Source of the DNA: Pyronema omphalodes
Taxonomy: Eukaryota > Ascomycota > Pezizomycetes > Pezizales > Pyronemataceae
Assembly: GCA_024516155.1 (NCBI GenBank)
Contig: JAJJXM010000006.1
Coordinates: forward strand, 1,054,001-1,118,000
Direction of reading: 5' to 3'
DNA length: 64,000 bases
The notes beneath the pieces are model-generated. The model ran no database searches and was not told the DNA's origin. It saw only the letters and a program-made list of their open reading frames with translations. Position 1 is the stretch's first letter, and each line of letters starts with the position of its first letter. The position numbers and the translations under genes are program-made. Positions 32,483 through 43,968 of this stretch are shown piece after piece.

Positions 32483-35400
32483 CCAGATCTCCGGGCTGAT
32501 AATTCGGTGACGGGAGTCGATGTTTATCGGCATTCTCTTGATAACGTAGATTAGCTCTATTGATTTCAGCTCGTAAATGGTTATGGATTTCGGCGAGGGT
32601 TTTCGAAGTTGTGAGGGCCCGTCGGTCGTTTACATCCTTCGTAGCTGCTGGGAGTAAATCAAATTGGCAACGGGGGTCGAATCCTTTATTAGCGAAGAAC
32701 GGGGAAGTTCCCGTTGTCTCGAATGCTTGGTTATTCGCAGCGAATTCTGCTAATGGTAACCAGTCAGCCCAATCGTCTTGAAGATAGTTGACGTGGGCTC
32801 GGAGGTATTGTTCCATAATAGCGTTCATTCGTTCTGTTTGACCGTCCGTTTGTGGGTGGAATGCCGTAGATAATCGAGGCCCGATTCCCAAACGTCGACA
32901 GAGATTCTTCCAAAACAAAGCAGCGAACTGGGGTCCTCGATCAGAGATAATGGTAAGGGGGAGTCCATGCAATCGAAAGATGTGGGTAATAAACAAAGAC
33001 GATAATTCCTTTGCGTCGATATCTGTTTGACAGGCAATCAGATGTCGTTCTTTGGTTAATCTGTCCACAACTACCCAAATTGCATCACACCCATTGGACC
33101 ATGGTAATCCTGTAACGAAGTCCATTGATATGTCCTGCCAGGGTCTTTCTGGGATAGGTAGTGGGTGTAGGATACCAAACGGGGCGTGTCTGGTAGGTTT
33201 CGAACGTTGGCAGGTATGACAATTTCGAATATATCTTTCCACGTCTGTCCTCATCTGGGGCCACGTATAGGTTCTTAAGAGGTATTCTAATGTTTTAGAT
33301 CTACCTGGGTGTCCAGCCGTAGGAGAGTCGTGGTGTTGTTGCATTAGGTGTAATCGTAGAGGTTCGTAATTCGGGACCCATAAACATCCCCGGTAGAGTA
33401 GACGGTTATTGTTTACTGTACATTCAGCTAATGTAATGTCTTTACAATAACGAGTGTTATTGTTTAGCATTTCAATAACCTTAGTAGGGACTGGGTCTTT
33501 CTCGTAGGCTTCCGTGAAGAGCTGGGATAAGGCGGGGTTTGTTTGTTGTGGGTCCGGTATTACGGTTTGTTGCAAATTCGTTATTGTTTGTTGATTACTG
33601 GGGGTAACAGCCGCAACGTGAAGGATATTCTCTGGCTTAATGATCGTTGTGTGGTTCTCTAGGGAGCGTTCATCCCCCTCTTTAGGCAGATCTCCGGATC
33701 GACGAGTCAGTGCGTCTGGTTTACCGCCTGCGGTACCGGGGCGGTAAACAATCTTAAAATTAAACTGAGACAAGAACTGGGACCAACGGGCTTGACGGCG
33801 GTTCAAGAGCTTTGTCGAAGTAAAATATTCCAGATTCTTATGATCTGACAGTACTCGAATGGGGTTAATAACAGATTGTAATTCGGGACGCCATTCTTCG
33901 AAAGCCCGGACGATAGCCATGAGTTCTTTATCGTATATCTCATAATTACATTCGGCGGGGGAATGTTTCTTTTGAAGTAAGCAATAGGGTGTAAGATTCC
34001 TTCGTCATCATACTGAGAAAGTACTCCGACAGAGACATAATCAGAAGGATCGGTTTCGACAATAACATCTCGGTCTGGGTCGAAACGAGCCAGAACGGGG
34101 GCGGATGTAAATGTCGATTGCAATTCCTCAAAGGCCTGTTGCTGAGGTTCCGACCAGACGAAGGAACTCCCTTTCGTGTGAGTAACGTGAGAGGTTGGAC
34201 TATTTTTGAATAGTTCTTAACGAAACGTCGATAGAAATTTGCAAAACCCAAAAATGCTCTAACATCTTTGAGGTTCCGGGGAGATTCCCAATCTCGAACT
34301 GCAGTAATCCCTTCAGGGTCCATCTTTATTCCTTCTGTACTAATGATGAGTCCTAACTACTTTACTTCCTTCTGATGGAACTCGCATTTCTCTGGTTTGA
34401 GATGTAACCCTGCTTTTTCGAATGCTTCGAGGATCAATTTAACATGTTGTTTATGTTCTTCGAGATTATCCGAATAGATCAGGGTGTCATCCAAATAGGC
34501 AGTACAGAATCGATCAAGGTAAGGTGCCAATACGTCGTTAATGAAGTTCTGAAACGTTGCAGGGGCATTGGTAAGCCCGAAGGGCATAACCAATGATTCG
34601 AATAATCCGTACCGGGTACGAAAGGCGGTTTTCCATTCTTCCCCATTTGCCATACGTATTAAATTATACGCTCCCCTAATGTCGAGCTTAGTGAACCACT
34701 TAGCTCTTGAAAGGTTCATTAAGGTATCCTGCATCAGGGGAAGAGGGTAGCGGTTCTTGATCGTTCCGGCGTTGATTCCACGATAATCGACCACCAAACG
34801 CAATGAACCATCGCCTTTCTTTACGAAAAGAATGGGAGCAGCCGCTGGGGATGAAGAGGCACGGATGAAACCTTTGGTCAGGTTTTCATCTAACCAACGT
34901 TTTAATTCCTCCAACTCTGGACGTGATAGGGAGTAAAGGGGGCCGAAAGGAAGGCTGAAAACCATTGACACGTGATATCTTGTGATCCGACGGTCGATGG
35001 GGCGGTAACTTATCGGCATTGACTTTTTCGAAGATTCCCAAGTACTGGTGATATTCGGGTGGTACAATAGTCTTAAGATCCGGTTCCTCTTTCTCTGGTT
35101 GAAGAGCTGTGGTGATTTCATTCAAAGATAAGGAGAATTGTTCGGCTTTTCCGTAACGGTTATTGGCATTGTTTACGATACGTCGAAACGTCGTAGCTGA
35201 AATAGCACAGATCTTATTCTGTTGTTTCGGAGCAATACCCTTAACAGGGGTGGGTGTTAACGTGGTTCGGTGGGGGAGGCAGTTCGGTGATGAGAATTTG
35301 ATATCGTTGTCGGCGAAGTTTATTGTAACATCGTGTTTACGAAGCCATGGGATTCCTAAAACGAGGGGATAATGACCAAGCCGAGTAACGTAGGCAGTTA

Positions 35401-35906
35401 GTAATTCATGATGGTCTCCTATTGTACATTCGACTTCAACGTATTCGGTGATGTCTCCTGATGAAATGGGTCGACCATCAATTACTTCAACCATTTTGGG
35501 GTTTTTTAATTGATAACGGGGGAAGTTGTGTTGGCCGTGCGAAGTCTTCGTTCATGAAGGAAATTCCTGTGCATCCGCAGTCTACGAGAGCATGAGTATC
35601 GATTTTGGTATTGTGTTCAGTTAGTGTACATGGCACGACCAAATGATTCCCATCCAATTCGTTTTCTTGTTTACTTGACAAAGAACTAGCGGATACATAA
35701 ACGATTTCCTGAGATGAAACGAAAGACGAGGCAGGGGCTGGTCCAACAACAGAGCCAACAGGCTGTTGATGGACTACTCTTTTCCCTGGTCGACGTCGGG
35801 GTTTGTTGGGATATCCAAAACCTCGGCGGCGGCTAGGCGAATCTTGCGGGAGTTGTTTGCTGCCAACGTAGAACATTCGTTCTTGAAGTGATCGGCTCAT
35901 CCACAA
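32483..35906 (-). pseudogene. pol: pol of B1, main part, frameshifted
   Basis: Protease (VDCGCTG near 35575-35595), RT ([11 protein letters not shown] near 34470-34500), RNase H (VETDPSD near 34045-34065), integrase HHCC finger (near 33210-33330) and DDE core (MDFVTG near 33115; SDRG near 32945; Glu near 32835). The frame changes near 35490, 35000, 34150 and 33920 and there is a stop at 34357. The last 1.4 kb (33920-32483) is open and runs into the D1 insertion, resuming at 23520. The second Asp of RNase H ETDASD has become Pro-Ser-Asp context. Confidence 0.85.
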
Positions 35907-36892
35907 TAAAGACAGAGTCTCTTAGCCATTCGTTCATCACGACGGCGTTGGTTCTGAGCCTTTTGGGAAGCTGATAGGTCCATGGGGGCCGATCCGTAAT
36001 TACCACTATTGGTATTCGTTGGGTGGGACGCCGGGCGAGACGGCGTGGAGCTGGAGAGACTGGGGACCGAAGGAACGTGCCGCTTTGTGGTGTTTGATTG
36101 AGCTCGAATTCCATAATCTAGCTTCATACAAAGATCCACAAATTTGGTGAAGTTCTGAGGTTCTTCGGCTTGGTAAACAAGACTGGTCTGAAGGTCTCGA
36201 GAGAGCCCACGCTTCAGAGCAGCCTCCTTTGCGTTTTCATCGTAGTTCAAGATAGCCATTAATCGTTGGAACTCTGCGTAATATTGGGTAAACTCACGGT
36301 TGCCCTGTTGAAGTTTATCCAATTCCGCAGATGCAGTACCAACTTGATCAGGATCTCCGAAGGCAGCTTCCAGAATTGCAATGAGAGCCTCAACGTCCTT
36401 AAGCTTAATCTATTCTGTAAGGACGTAAGGTTGAATTTGATTCTGAGCGTTGCCTTTGAGATATCCATAAGTATAACGTAGCTTATGTTGATCATCGGTA
36501 AAACGGGAGGAGTCTCCGGCGAGCTTGGATCTGACCTTCGAGATGAAGTTCAAGAGTTCCTTGCGTTCACCAGAGAACTCAGGTGGGTGGGGTAATTCGA
36601 TAGGACGGGTATTCGGAAGGGGACCGTTCTTCGTAAGGGCTTGTAGGAGTCGAACGGAGGCGTTGGCGCTTTCGAGATCCCTCTCCAAGTCGGTAATTCG
36701 TTGGGCGTAGAGGGAGTTGTCCTTTCGAGCTTCTGTGAGTTCGACTCGGAGGTCGCCTGTAAGTTGACAGTCTTGTTCGTATTCCTTTATGGCGTTGCGG
36801 ACCAATTTGATCTTCGTGGGGTCCTGTTCGACCTCCAACCTTTCGGCTTCGTTGAGGTACAGGGCCACGACGACCTTGTCATTTTGGTCCAT
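35897..36892 (-). pseudogene. gag: gag of B1
   Basis: Starts MDQNDKVV. An acidic, probably coiled-coil N-terminal part (residues ~10-95) leads into a gag capsid-like domain and a Cys-rich end (CLYCG then H and C downstream), i.e. a zinc knuckle. A TAG at 36410-36412 stands between LTE and IKL, probably from a Trp codon. A TGA at 35897-35899 falls inside the knuckle, where Gly is expected. Downstream the pol frame is entered through an overlap I could not define because of decay. Confidence 0.8.
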
Positions 36893-37135
36893 TTCGAGGG
36901 ATTAGCGGAGGTGCCAGATGTTGGTTTCGTCGTTATATTGAATTCGAGTTGCTGCGTATTCGTTTCCGAGTTGTCGAGCAATTTTGATTTCGTCGAGGAC
37001 GACGGGGTTGTCGAGGGAACGGAAAATCGGTAATAGATTGATGAATTCGTAGAACCAGAGGTTGTGAAGCATGTAAAGCTTGTTGTAATCGAGAGTTGAC
37101 GGTAGAGCCGGCAGGTCTTGATTACACAGTTATGT
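36893..37135 (-). promoter_or_regulatory. B1 leader with self-priming primer-binding region
   Basis: 243 bp between LTR and gag. At 37122-37133 the minus strand reads ATAACTGTGTAA, the perfect 12-base complement of TTACACAGTTAT in the LTR (37416-37405). That LTR segment starts 50 nt after the TATATAAG box. No other feature is visible in the leader. Confidence 0.6.
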
Positions 37136-38276
37136 TGTAACGGCGAACAAGGGAGAGATAGCTGACGGAGAACCTGAGGGCTCTTCTCAATTATTCACTC
37201 TTGAGTTCGATGAATTTAACCTTATAATAACTTCAACGTTGGAAACTCCTAAGCTGTGTCAAGCATCAACTTAGAGACTTTCTGTGTTTAGAAGTTTAAG
37301 GAAAGAAACAAAGATTTCAAGGGACAAAGAGATCCAAAGACGGGGACGAGAACGAGGACGTAAACAAAGATTTCGACAAAGTATTTGAATTTGTAAATAA
37401 ACAAATAACTGTGTAAGGAGAAAAGAAAAACAAAATAAACAAACAAAGAAACAATCCTCTTATATACAATTTTGCCTCCTTACACGCCGAGCCACTATTT
37501 GCAGATTTTTCCCGAAAAATAACTAAGTAAACAACGCGGTCGCGGTTGCGCGTTCTAGACGCGCTAACGCGTTCGTACCAAATTAGCGTGTTTGCGTGCA
37601 CAGCCTCGTCGCGCGCTCGTTAGCGTATCTCGCGTGCGCGATATCGTAACTCGCGTGCGCGGTAGCGTACTTCGCGTGCGCGCTAGCGTAACCCTAAGCG
37701 TAGTCACCCGCGCGCTTCTGTAACCCTAATCGTGCGCGTGCGTCCGTAACCCTAACCCTAGCTGTGCGCGTACGGTCACAAACCTAACACTAGTTTGTGT
37801 GCGTGCGGGTGCAACCCTAACCCTAGTCACGTGAATCCAGATCAGCTGCGATTGGAAAGATGGTGCAATACTGATAAGGTCACATGACTAGATCTTATCT
37901 TATCGATAAGATGATCGTGCCCTAGCCCTAGTCACGTGTGCGCACATTAGTAGACCAGTGCGCGTGCATACTGATCTACTACTGATTAGAGACACGTGAC
38001 CGATCTTATCTAATCGGATAAGATGATCGGTAGACCGTAGGTATGGAATTTCCGAAAAGGGATCCGAGCAGACCCCTAACCCTGGGGATAGGTCACGTGA
38101 CCTTTTTGACAATTTGGGAATTGAGCGTAACCCTAACCCAGGCGAGTGACGAGTGATGATCGAAGGCCGAAGGATAATAGAAATAAATAAACAAACGAGT
38201 GCTGAATAATGAAGCAAATGATAATAGGTGAATGAATGACGAGGAGGGGGAAGGTAATAACTCTCGAGCCGTGACA
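37136..38276 (-). repeat. 5' LTR of B1
   Basis: 1,141 bp (plus strand TGTAACGGC...GCCGTGACA). Holds TTAGGG/CCCTAA-type units, alternating purine-pyrimidine CG-rich stretches, CACGTG boxes and a GATAAG cluster. Reference length for the family. Confidence 0.95.
37459..37466 (-). promoter_or_regulatory. TATA box of B1 5' LTR
   Basis: TATATAAG on the minus strand, conserved in B2 (6708-6715). Confidence 0.6.
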
Positions 38277-39370
38277 CTACCAACGAGACCACGGGACTCC
38301 ATATCCATGGACTTTATCACCGGATTACCTGTAACGGAAGGAAGTAATTTGTTGTGGGTTATAGTGGATCGACTCACCAAGATGACCCACTTTGTTGCAT
38401 GAAACGACACGATGGGTCCGAAAGACTTAGCAGAAGGATTTATCACCCACATAGTACGAGCCCATGGCCTCCCCAACAGTATCGTATCTGACGGAGGGTC
38501 GTTGTTTACCTCGAAATTTCGGAAACAAATAACGGAAGCCATGGGAACAACTCGGAACCTCAGTACAGCATTTCATCCCGAAACGGATGGGCAAACAGAA
38601 AGAACAAATGCTACGCTGGAACAATATTTACGAGCATATTGTAATTACCAGCAAGATAACTGGAAAACACTGTTGCCCATCGCTGAATATTTTACAACAA
38701 TACCAAATCCGAACCCCTAGGGATTACTCCGTTCTACGCAAACTATGGATATCACCCGAGATTTCAACCGGACCTTAGTACAGCAAAAAACCCCACCCCC
38801 GATGTATTAGATTATGTTACCTCATTAAATAATCTACAAAATCAACTACGTACAGAAATACAATGGGCACAGGCCGAACAAGCGGAACAGGCAAATAGGA
38901 AAAGGAAACCCGACCCCATTCTAAGAAAAGGAGATAAGGTAGGGCTAAAAAGGAAGTTCATAAAAACAACCCGCCCATCGAATAAATTAGATTACAAGCT
39001 ATTAGGGCCCTACACCATCCTTGAAAAAATAGGAACAAAAGCATATAAACTCGCACTTCCCCCCAGCGTAAAATTCCACCCTGTCTTTCACCTCTCCCTG
39101 TTAGAACCCACCACAACAAAGTATCCCCGTATCCCCCGACACACCAAATCCCCTCCTCCGGCGATCATCGTGGATGGACAACACGAGTGGGAAGTCGAAG
39201 AAATAATTGACTTCCGTTACTACCGAAAACAACTACAGTATAAGGTCAAGTGGAAGGGATTCCACGACGAGGATAAGACCTGGTATCCCTCCGGCAACTT
39301 CGACAACTCCCCAGAAGTCATCCAGGACTTCCACCGGAAATACCCCCGAAAACCAGCACCCAAAAACTAG
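38277..39370 (+). pseudogene. pol: pol of C, 3' part (integrase core to chromodomain)
   Basis: Resumes the frame lost at 15460, after the CTACC duplication. Integrase core (MDFITG near 38312; SDGG near 38490; Glu of QTE near 38599), GPY motif (near 39008) and a chromodomain (about 39185-39345, with YKVKWKGF). Lesions: TGA at 38401-38403 replacing a codon after FVA, and a frame change near 38690. It ends at TAG 39368-39370, only two bases before ORF3. Confidence 0.85.
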
Positions 39371-39372
39371 CA

Positions 39373-40149
39373 ATGAGAAACGATTCCCCGCAGGAGTACA
39401 CCTCCTCGGAAGAGACGATGGTCCGGAACCACGATCTGACCTTTCCCCGACCTTTCTTTGATATACTCCACGAAAACCTGCACTGGACCTTCTGTCGCGA
39501 AGACCAGTGTACTACTCACCAAGATCAAAAAAATCAGAAAAACCCCTATAATCCTCCCGGAGAAAACGGGTACCCGACGGACCACTGCTACTGTGGTGAA
39601 ACGCATTCCCCCGAACTCGACGAAGTCATCCGAACCCAACGACTTAACCCCCGAAAAGCCTGCCGACGATGGCAACAAGGACGATGCATCTGCCATCAAT
39701 GCGGATTCCTCGTCAACCTAACCCAGCTCTCCTCACGATGCCGAATCCCCGCGAGAATCCCCAAACTCACCAATTACGACGAAACCCATACGACGCTACC
39801 CAACCCAGAAGAACCCAGAAAACCCAACCTCCCTGCATCCTCTTCTCAGGGTGAAATTCAACCAACGCAGACCCTCGATACGGAACGACCTCCGGAACCA
39901 GAGCCCCGGTCACCCTACTATCCTCTAACCCCGGGTCCCCAACCAATTCCCAATCACCGACGAACTCAGGAATCCACTCACCTATCAGACCCAAGAAGCC
40001 TCGTCGGAGCCTCGGCCCTGGAAAGGGGGCTAATGTCAAGAATCAACAATGACATGTTGATAGGAGCTATGGTCGCGTCAGCAATCGCATGGGCGTTGGG
40101 AATCACGGTCACGGTGTGGTACTTGGCTACCACGGGACGACGAGAATAG
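39373..40149 (+). CDS. ORF3 of element C: Cys/His-rich protein with C-terminal membrane segment
   Basis: 258 codons, uninterrupted, ATG two bases after the pol stop. There is no N-terminal signal peptide. Residues 41-123 hold eight Cys (41, 46, 72, 74, 97, 105, 107, 110, plus 123) and His 49, 71, 78, 108, suggesting metal binding. A Pro-rich linker (~140-215) follows. Residues ~229-252 are a strongly hydrophobic segment (LIGAMVASAIAWALG and onward), then a short TTGRRE tail. The last 116 bp lie inside the 3' LTR, and the 5' LTR carries the same coding sequence. The position after pol and the membrane anchor recall env-like ORFs, but I recognise no fusion or glycoprotein features, and it could be a tail-anchored zinc protein. 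No function is assigned. Confidence 0.65.
   Translation: MRNDSPQEYTSSEETMVRNHDLTFPRPFFDILHENLHWTFCREDQCTTHQDQKNQKNPYNPPGENGYPTDHCYCGETHSPELDEVIRTQRLNPRKACRRWQQGRCICHQCGFLVNLTQLSSRCRIPARIPKLTNYDETHTTLPNPEEPRKPNLPASSSQGEIQPTQTLDTERPPEPEPRSPYYPLTPGPQPIPNHRRTQESTHLSDPRSLVGASALERGLMSRINNDMLIGAMVASAIAWALGITVTVWYLATTGRRE
40020..40033 (+). promoter_or_regulatory. Polypurine tract of C
   Basis: GGAAAGGGGGCTAA directly before the 3' LTR, located inside ORF3. Confidence 0.7.
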
Positions 40150-41028
40150 CAAAAGGAACAAGAAGACCACGGGGGACAAGGAGGAAAAAGGAACAAGAAG
40201 GTCGCGGGGTCAAGGAGGAAAGAGGAACAAGAAGGTCGTCGGGGAAGAGGTGAAACGAGGTGGGACCAAGGAAAGCGACATGAAGCAGGACGGAGCTCGG
40301 CGAAGCTTCGGTACAGCTTCGGTGAGCTATGGGGAGCTCCGGAGGATACGGCGAGAAAGGTAACACAGCTCGGTGGAGCTCGGTGGAGCTCAGCCGAGCT
40401 GGGAAAAAGAGACGGAAGATGTTTCGGCAAGGATCGGAGGAGGGACCGACGGGAAGGTGACGCGCGAAGGTGGATCGAATACGGAGCTGCGCGAGAGCTC
40501 GCGTAGGATTAGGAAAGCGCGGCGAGCCTTTCGGAAGGCGAGGAGAAATAGGAACAAACCAGAAAAAAGGATACGCAATTATTGATCAGATATATGTTTG
40601 TAATTCTTATTAGTTAGTTAGTTAGCATGGGAAACAAAGGGGCGTGAAGACTTACGGGAATTATGGGAAGCTCCGGGGGTCGGACTGCTGGGCATGAGCC
40701 CCTCGGGTTACGAGGAAAAGGAGGAGATTAATGGATATATAAGGCAGAGGGGAGGAACGCTGTATTTAGTCTTCACGCAATCAATTACCTTTCACCCCAA
40801 CTTACCTTGACCACTCAAAGATTGTCTGTCCGTGTGCTGAACGAGATCACGCAAAACCCAGAGCCCTCAACCCTAACCCCTTCCATCACCACCCATCACT
40901 TCTCCCCCCCAACCGGCCACGCTACAAAGAAGACAGCCTGCCTACCTTGATAGGTACCGACGAAAGAACAGACGAACCTTTGTGTGTCGCCTACTTCAGA
41001 TATCGATATCTGCGTGGCGTACCTAACA
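40034..41028 (+). repeat. 3' LTR of C
   Basis: 995 bp, TGTCAAG...CTAACA, followed by the AATAG duplication. It differs from the 5' LTR by scattered substitutions and a 33-bp tandem repeat (near 40190-40240, GGAACAAGAAGGTCG units). TATATAAG at 40736-40743. Confidence 0.95.
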
Positions 41029-41033
41029 AATAG

Positions 41034-42231
41034 GGAGTCTCGTAGTGTGGTGCATTTTTCTTCGAATGTTTCCTTTCCTTCCAGGGGTGGGAGTGGTCGG
41101 TTGTGTGTGTCACCAGCGGTGAGGCAATACCATACGTCTGTGGAGGTGGAGTTCTGTAGCCGTGTGACCCAGTATTGTTCTTTGGCAAATTGAACTTCTT
41201 GCTTCCATTCGTAGCGCTGGTGTTTGGCTTGCAGCTTGAGGGTGGGGTTTGTGCGGTCTGAGCGATAGCGTCGTTCAGTGTTTTGTAGTTTCTTGTTCTT
41301 TTTGTTGTGGTCTGGATGCGACCATGGCGCGTGCTTTGCTCTGGGCTGGACCATGGTACTGCGGCGTGGTAGCTGTCTGAATGAGGGAGGTGATATCTTC
41401 GACTGCGCGGTGGGCGGTCTGTGCGTTTGTGATGTTGTCGAGGTTGACGGGGTCGTAGATGATCGTTTGGTGATACAATTGCCAGTTGGCTTTGCGCCAT
41501 GCTGGTTTGGGTGTTTTGTTGGGGGTGGTAAGGTTCATGTGGATAGTGCAGATTGCGTGATCAGAGGTGGAGTCTGGGTTGATCTCGTGGATGAGGATTT
41601 CGTCTGTAATGCTACCCGCAGAAAAGCATAGCTCGATGACCGACGGTCGCATTCCGTTGCGTGGGTAGTGTCTTGGGATTCCCGGTTCGTTGTGCAGGAT
41701 GAATTGATGTTGGTCCATCCAATTTGCGATTGTATTGGAGTGATCTCGGTGGCGTCTGCGTTGGTCGTCATCTATGGCAGTTGTGCCCCCCCACCAATCA
41801 TGGTGGGCGTTCATATTCCTCATGATGATTGCAGGGGTCTGGGGTCGAAAGGAGGGGAGGAGGTCGGCTAGGGCGTTTGGTTTTCCCGGTGAGTAGAAGT
41901 TGTAGATCATTATTGGTTGGTCATTAGGTAGGCAGAGTTTGGTGCCAAGGAATGAATTCTGGTGGGTGAAGGTGGTGGTTGCATATACCCCTGGTAGTCA
42001 GCGTATGTAGGTGGTGCATAGTGGCTTTTTGTCTGTGGGGGTGAACATATGGAAATCGGGATGTGTTGGCGGGAGTTTGGTGTGTTCGATAGCCGGTTCT
42101 TGCAGAAGCATAACGAGTGTTTTTGGGTTAGAAGCAAATGATTGTAGTGCTGATGTTGTTGTAGCATGTCCTTTTGCGCAGTTCAGCAGCTGCACACATG
42201 CTGTGTCCATTTTTGTTGTGTTATTCATCAA
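41034..42231 (-). pseudogene. LINE1 ORF2, 5' part (endonuclease)
   Basis: AP-like endonuclease region: an N-terminal QEP motif (near 42110), the MNAHHDWWGG segment (near 41800-41820, where LINE2 has GDMNAHH) and SDHA (near 41555). Several frame changes relative to LINE2 (near 42000, 41900, 41380). It is separated from its RT half by element C. Confidence 0.85.
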
Positions 42232-43708
42232 TCTTCGCTTCTCATTGCGTCAGGTGTGGGTTGCCTGCTTGCTTTCGGCTTCGGCGGGGGTGGTGTTGTT
42301 GATTTGGTCCATGTGCCTGGTACGTGTTGGGCGCAGGGGGTCGGTCGCTTTGTGGGGTCCGTTGCAGTTTGAACATTTGATCGGTGGGTGAGCGCAGGAC
42401 ATTCCAGCCTTGCATGAATGGATGGTGTATGGGTGGGTCTTGGTGCTGTGGTTCTGTGCACAGACGGCGCATGTAGATTCGGCGGCTTTGCACAGTCTGG
42501 GGTGGTGGCCGAAGTGTTGGCAGTTGGTGCATTGGGGGGATGGTTGCCAGGAGTGGTATTCCCCTATCTTGCAGAGTCGGTTGCAGATTGCGAGTCTATT
42601 GGTACCTGGTTTGTTGAGGTTGATGGTGCCAACAAGTGAGACTATCAGAGTGGATGAAGTCTTCTCTGCACGGCGTTGAGTGGGGACCAACCACCGCGGG
42701 TCTTGCCCGAGGCGCAGGGAGGGGTAGGATGACTTGATTTCTGATCGGATGTAGGTGAGGCTAGCGTCGGTGGGGACATTGTGTAGGAGACATTCAGCTC
42801 AGCGTTCGTTACTGCGTGCATCGGAGGGTCGAAAGTTGTTGGTGACGTTGGTGATAATCTGCAGGTATGGGGCATAGGCTTCGGCCTTGGTGGTGAGGTT
42901 GGTAGTGAGGACCAGGCGGTTGTTGCTAGTTATGCGTGCCAGGGTGAATGCAGGTAGGTTGATATCGGAGGTGGTTTTGATGGCGGTGTTGATGGCGTCA
43001 AGTGCATGGTTGGCTGTGGTGTCGGCATCGGTGACTTTTTCCCCGAGCGTAATGATGACTTCGCGGTCGACACGTGGGAGCGCTTTCGGAATCAAGGTGG
43101 CACGGGTTTTCCTGTTTTTCTTGGCTTGGACGGTGATGAATGGCTTGTCTTCGACAGTGGCAGAGAGTTTGGAAGCCAGGGAGGTGTCACCGTACCAGAC
43201 ATTGGTGTACCCAATTCTGGGGAGTGGGCTGGTAGAGGGGTACAGCGGGGGTGGGCGCGGGGACGGTTGAGCGGCCCTGTTCGGCAGGTGCTTTCCCGGT
43301 GGTTTTCGCGGTGGCAGGTTGGAGTTTGCGGACTTGGTTGGTGAGTTCGGCGACGTGGCGTTCGAGCTGGGCAACACGGTTGGCGCTTGCGTTCTGGGCG
43401 TTGGCGAAGGCGTTTTCCATGCGGACAAAGCGGGCAAGAATCTGGTTCAGGACGGTGGGGTTGGTGGTGTCAAACATGGTGGGGCGGTTGATATCCTCCG
43501 GTGCAGTTTTGTTGAGGCGCTTGCGTGGGGACCTAGTGCCGGTAGCGATAATGCTTTGGGGTACTGGGGTTCCGTAGCGCGAAGGGGTAGGAGAGAAAAT
43601 CTCTGACGGAGGAGGCTGGGTGAGGGAGATGGCGGGGGCAGCAGAGGCAGAGCGTTGCTGTTGCTGTTGTTGGTTTCCGAATTAAGTGGGGATCTTTTGC
43701 TGGGACAT
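42228..43708 (-). pseudogene. LINE1 ORF1 (gag-like, zinc knuckles)
   Basis: Aligns with LINE2 ORF1 from MSQQKIPT, where a TAA now follows at codon 9. Later frame changes fall near 43190-43440, 42800 and 42690. The C-terminal Cys/His knuckles (42250-42560) are still recognisable. It is not translatable as one protein. Confidence 0.85.
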
Positions 43709-43968
43709 TGTGTTCCCAAGCAAAGGAGAAGAAGTAAGAGTAAAAGCAATAAAGGAGGCTGTGCAACCTTCGACCAAGAAGTTAACTAATCTGATCTTTG
43801 TTCTATTGTGACTAGAGCTACATGGCTATCGCACTCCACCTACTTCATACCCTTCTTCCGCCTCATAATAACAAGTAACATGACAAAGGAAATAAACAAA
43901 AGTGAAAATGGTACAAAGCGTGTGTAACTAAGGCAAGTATTTTTATAACATAGGAAAGAAAAGAAATT

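Larger units (their letters stand above)
15461..38276 (-). mobile_element. Ty3/gypsy chromovirus B, copy B1, carrying A2 and D1
   Basis: Minus-oriented: 5' LTR 37136-38276, gag 36892-35897, pol 35906-32483 and 23520-22869, 3' LTR 23052-22129 plus 16000-15461. The CTACC target duplication at 15456-15460 and 38277-38281 lies in the integrase gene of C. A2 interrupts the 3' LTR and D1 interrupts pol. Gag and pol carry several stops and frameshifts. Confidence 0.95.
10749..41028 (+). mobile_element. Ty3/gypsy chromovirus C, split by element B1
   Basis: 5' LTR (10749-11708), gag, pol, an extra ORF3, polypurine tract and 3' LTR (40034-41028). The 5-bp target duplication AATAG is at 10744-10748 and 41029-41033, inside LINE1. 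B1 (15461-38276) interrupts the integrase gene, with CTACC duplicated. Without B1 the element is about 7.5 kb. Gag and pol carry several lesions; ORF3 is open. Confidence 0.95.
7970..43780 (-). mobile_element. LINE1, Tad/I-type LINE, split by element C
   Basis: Two halves (7970-10748 and 41034-43780) total about 5.53 kb, matching LINE2 (43781-49310, 5,530 bp). The gap is element C, flanked by AATAG duplications. Orientation is minus: 5' end at 43780, 3' end at 7970. There is no poly(A) tail. Both outer junctions carry GTTAACTAATCTGATC, also seen (with small changes) at the other LINE junctions. ORF1 and ORF2 are both broken. Confidence 0.9.

Noticed and set aside
39367..40039. Minus-strand ORFs opposite ORF3 (39367-39699, 39767-40039)
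   Set aside because: They lie antisense to an open frame that follows pol directly. They have no start context or motif, and ORF3 on the plus strand has ordered Cys/His and a membrane segment.
39373..40149. Calling ORF3 a viral envelope gene
   Set aside because: There is no signal peptide, cleavage site or fusion-peptide-like segment. Only its position and a C-terminal membrane segment agree, so it is left as unknown.
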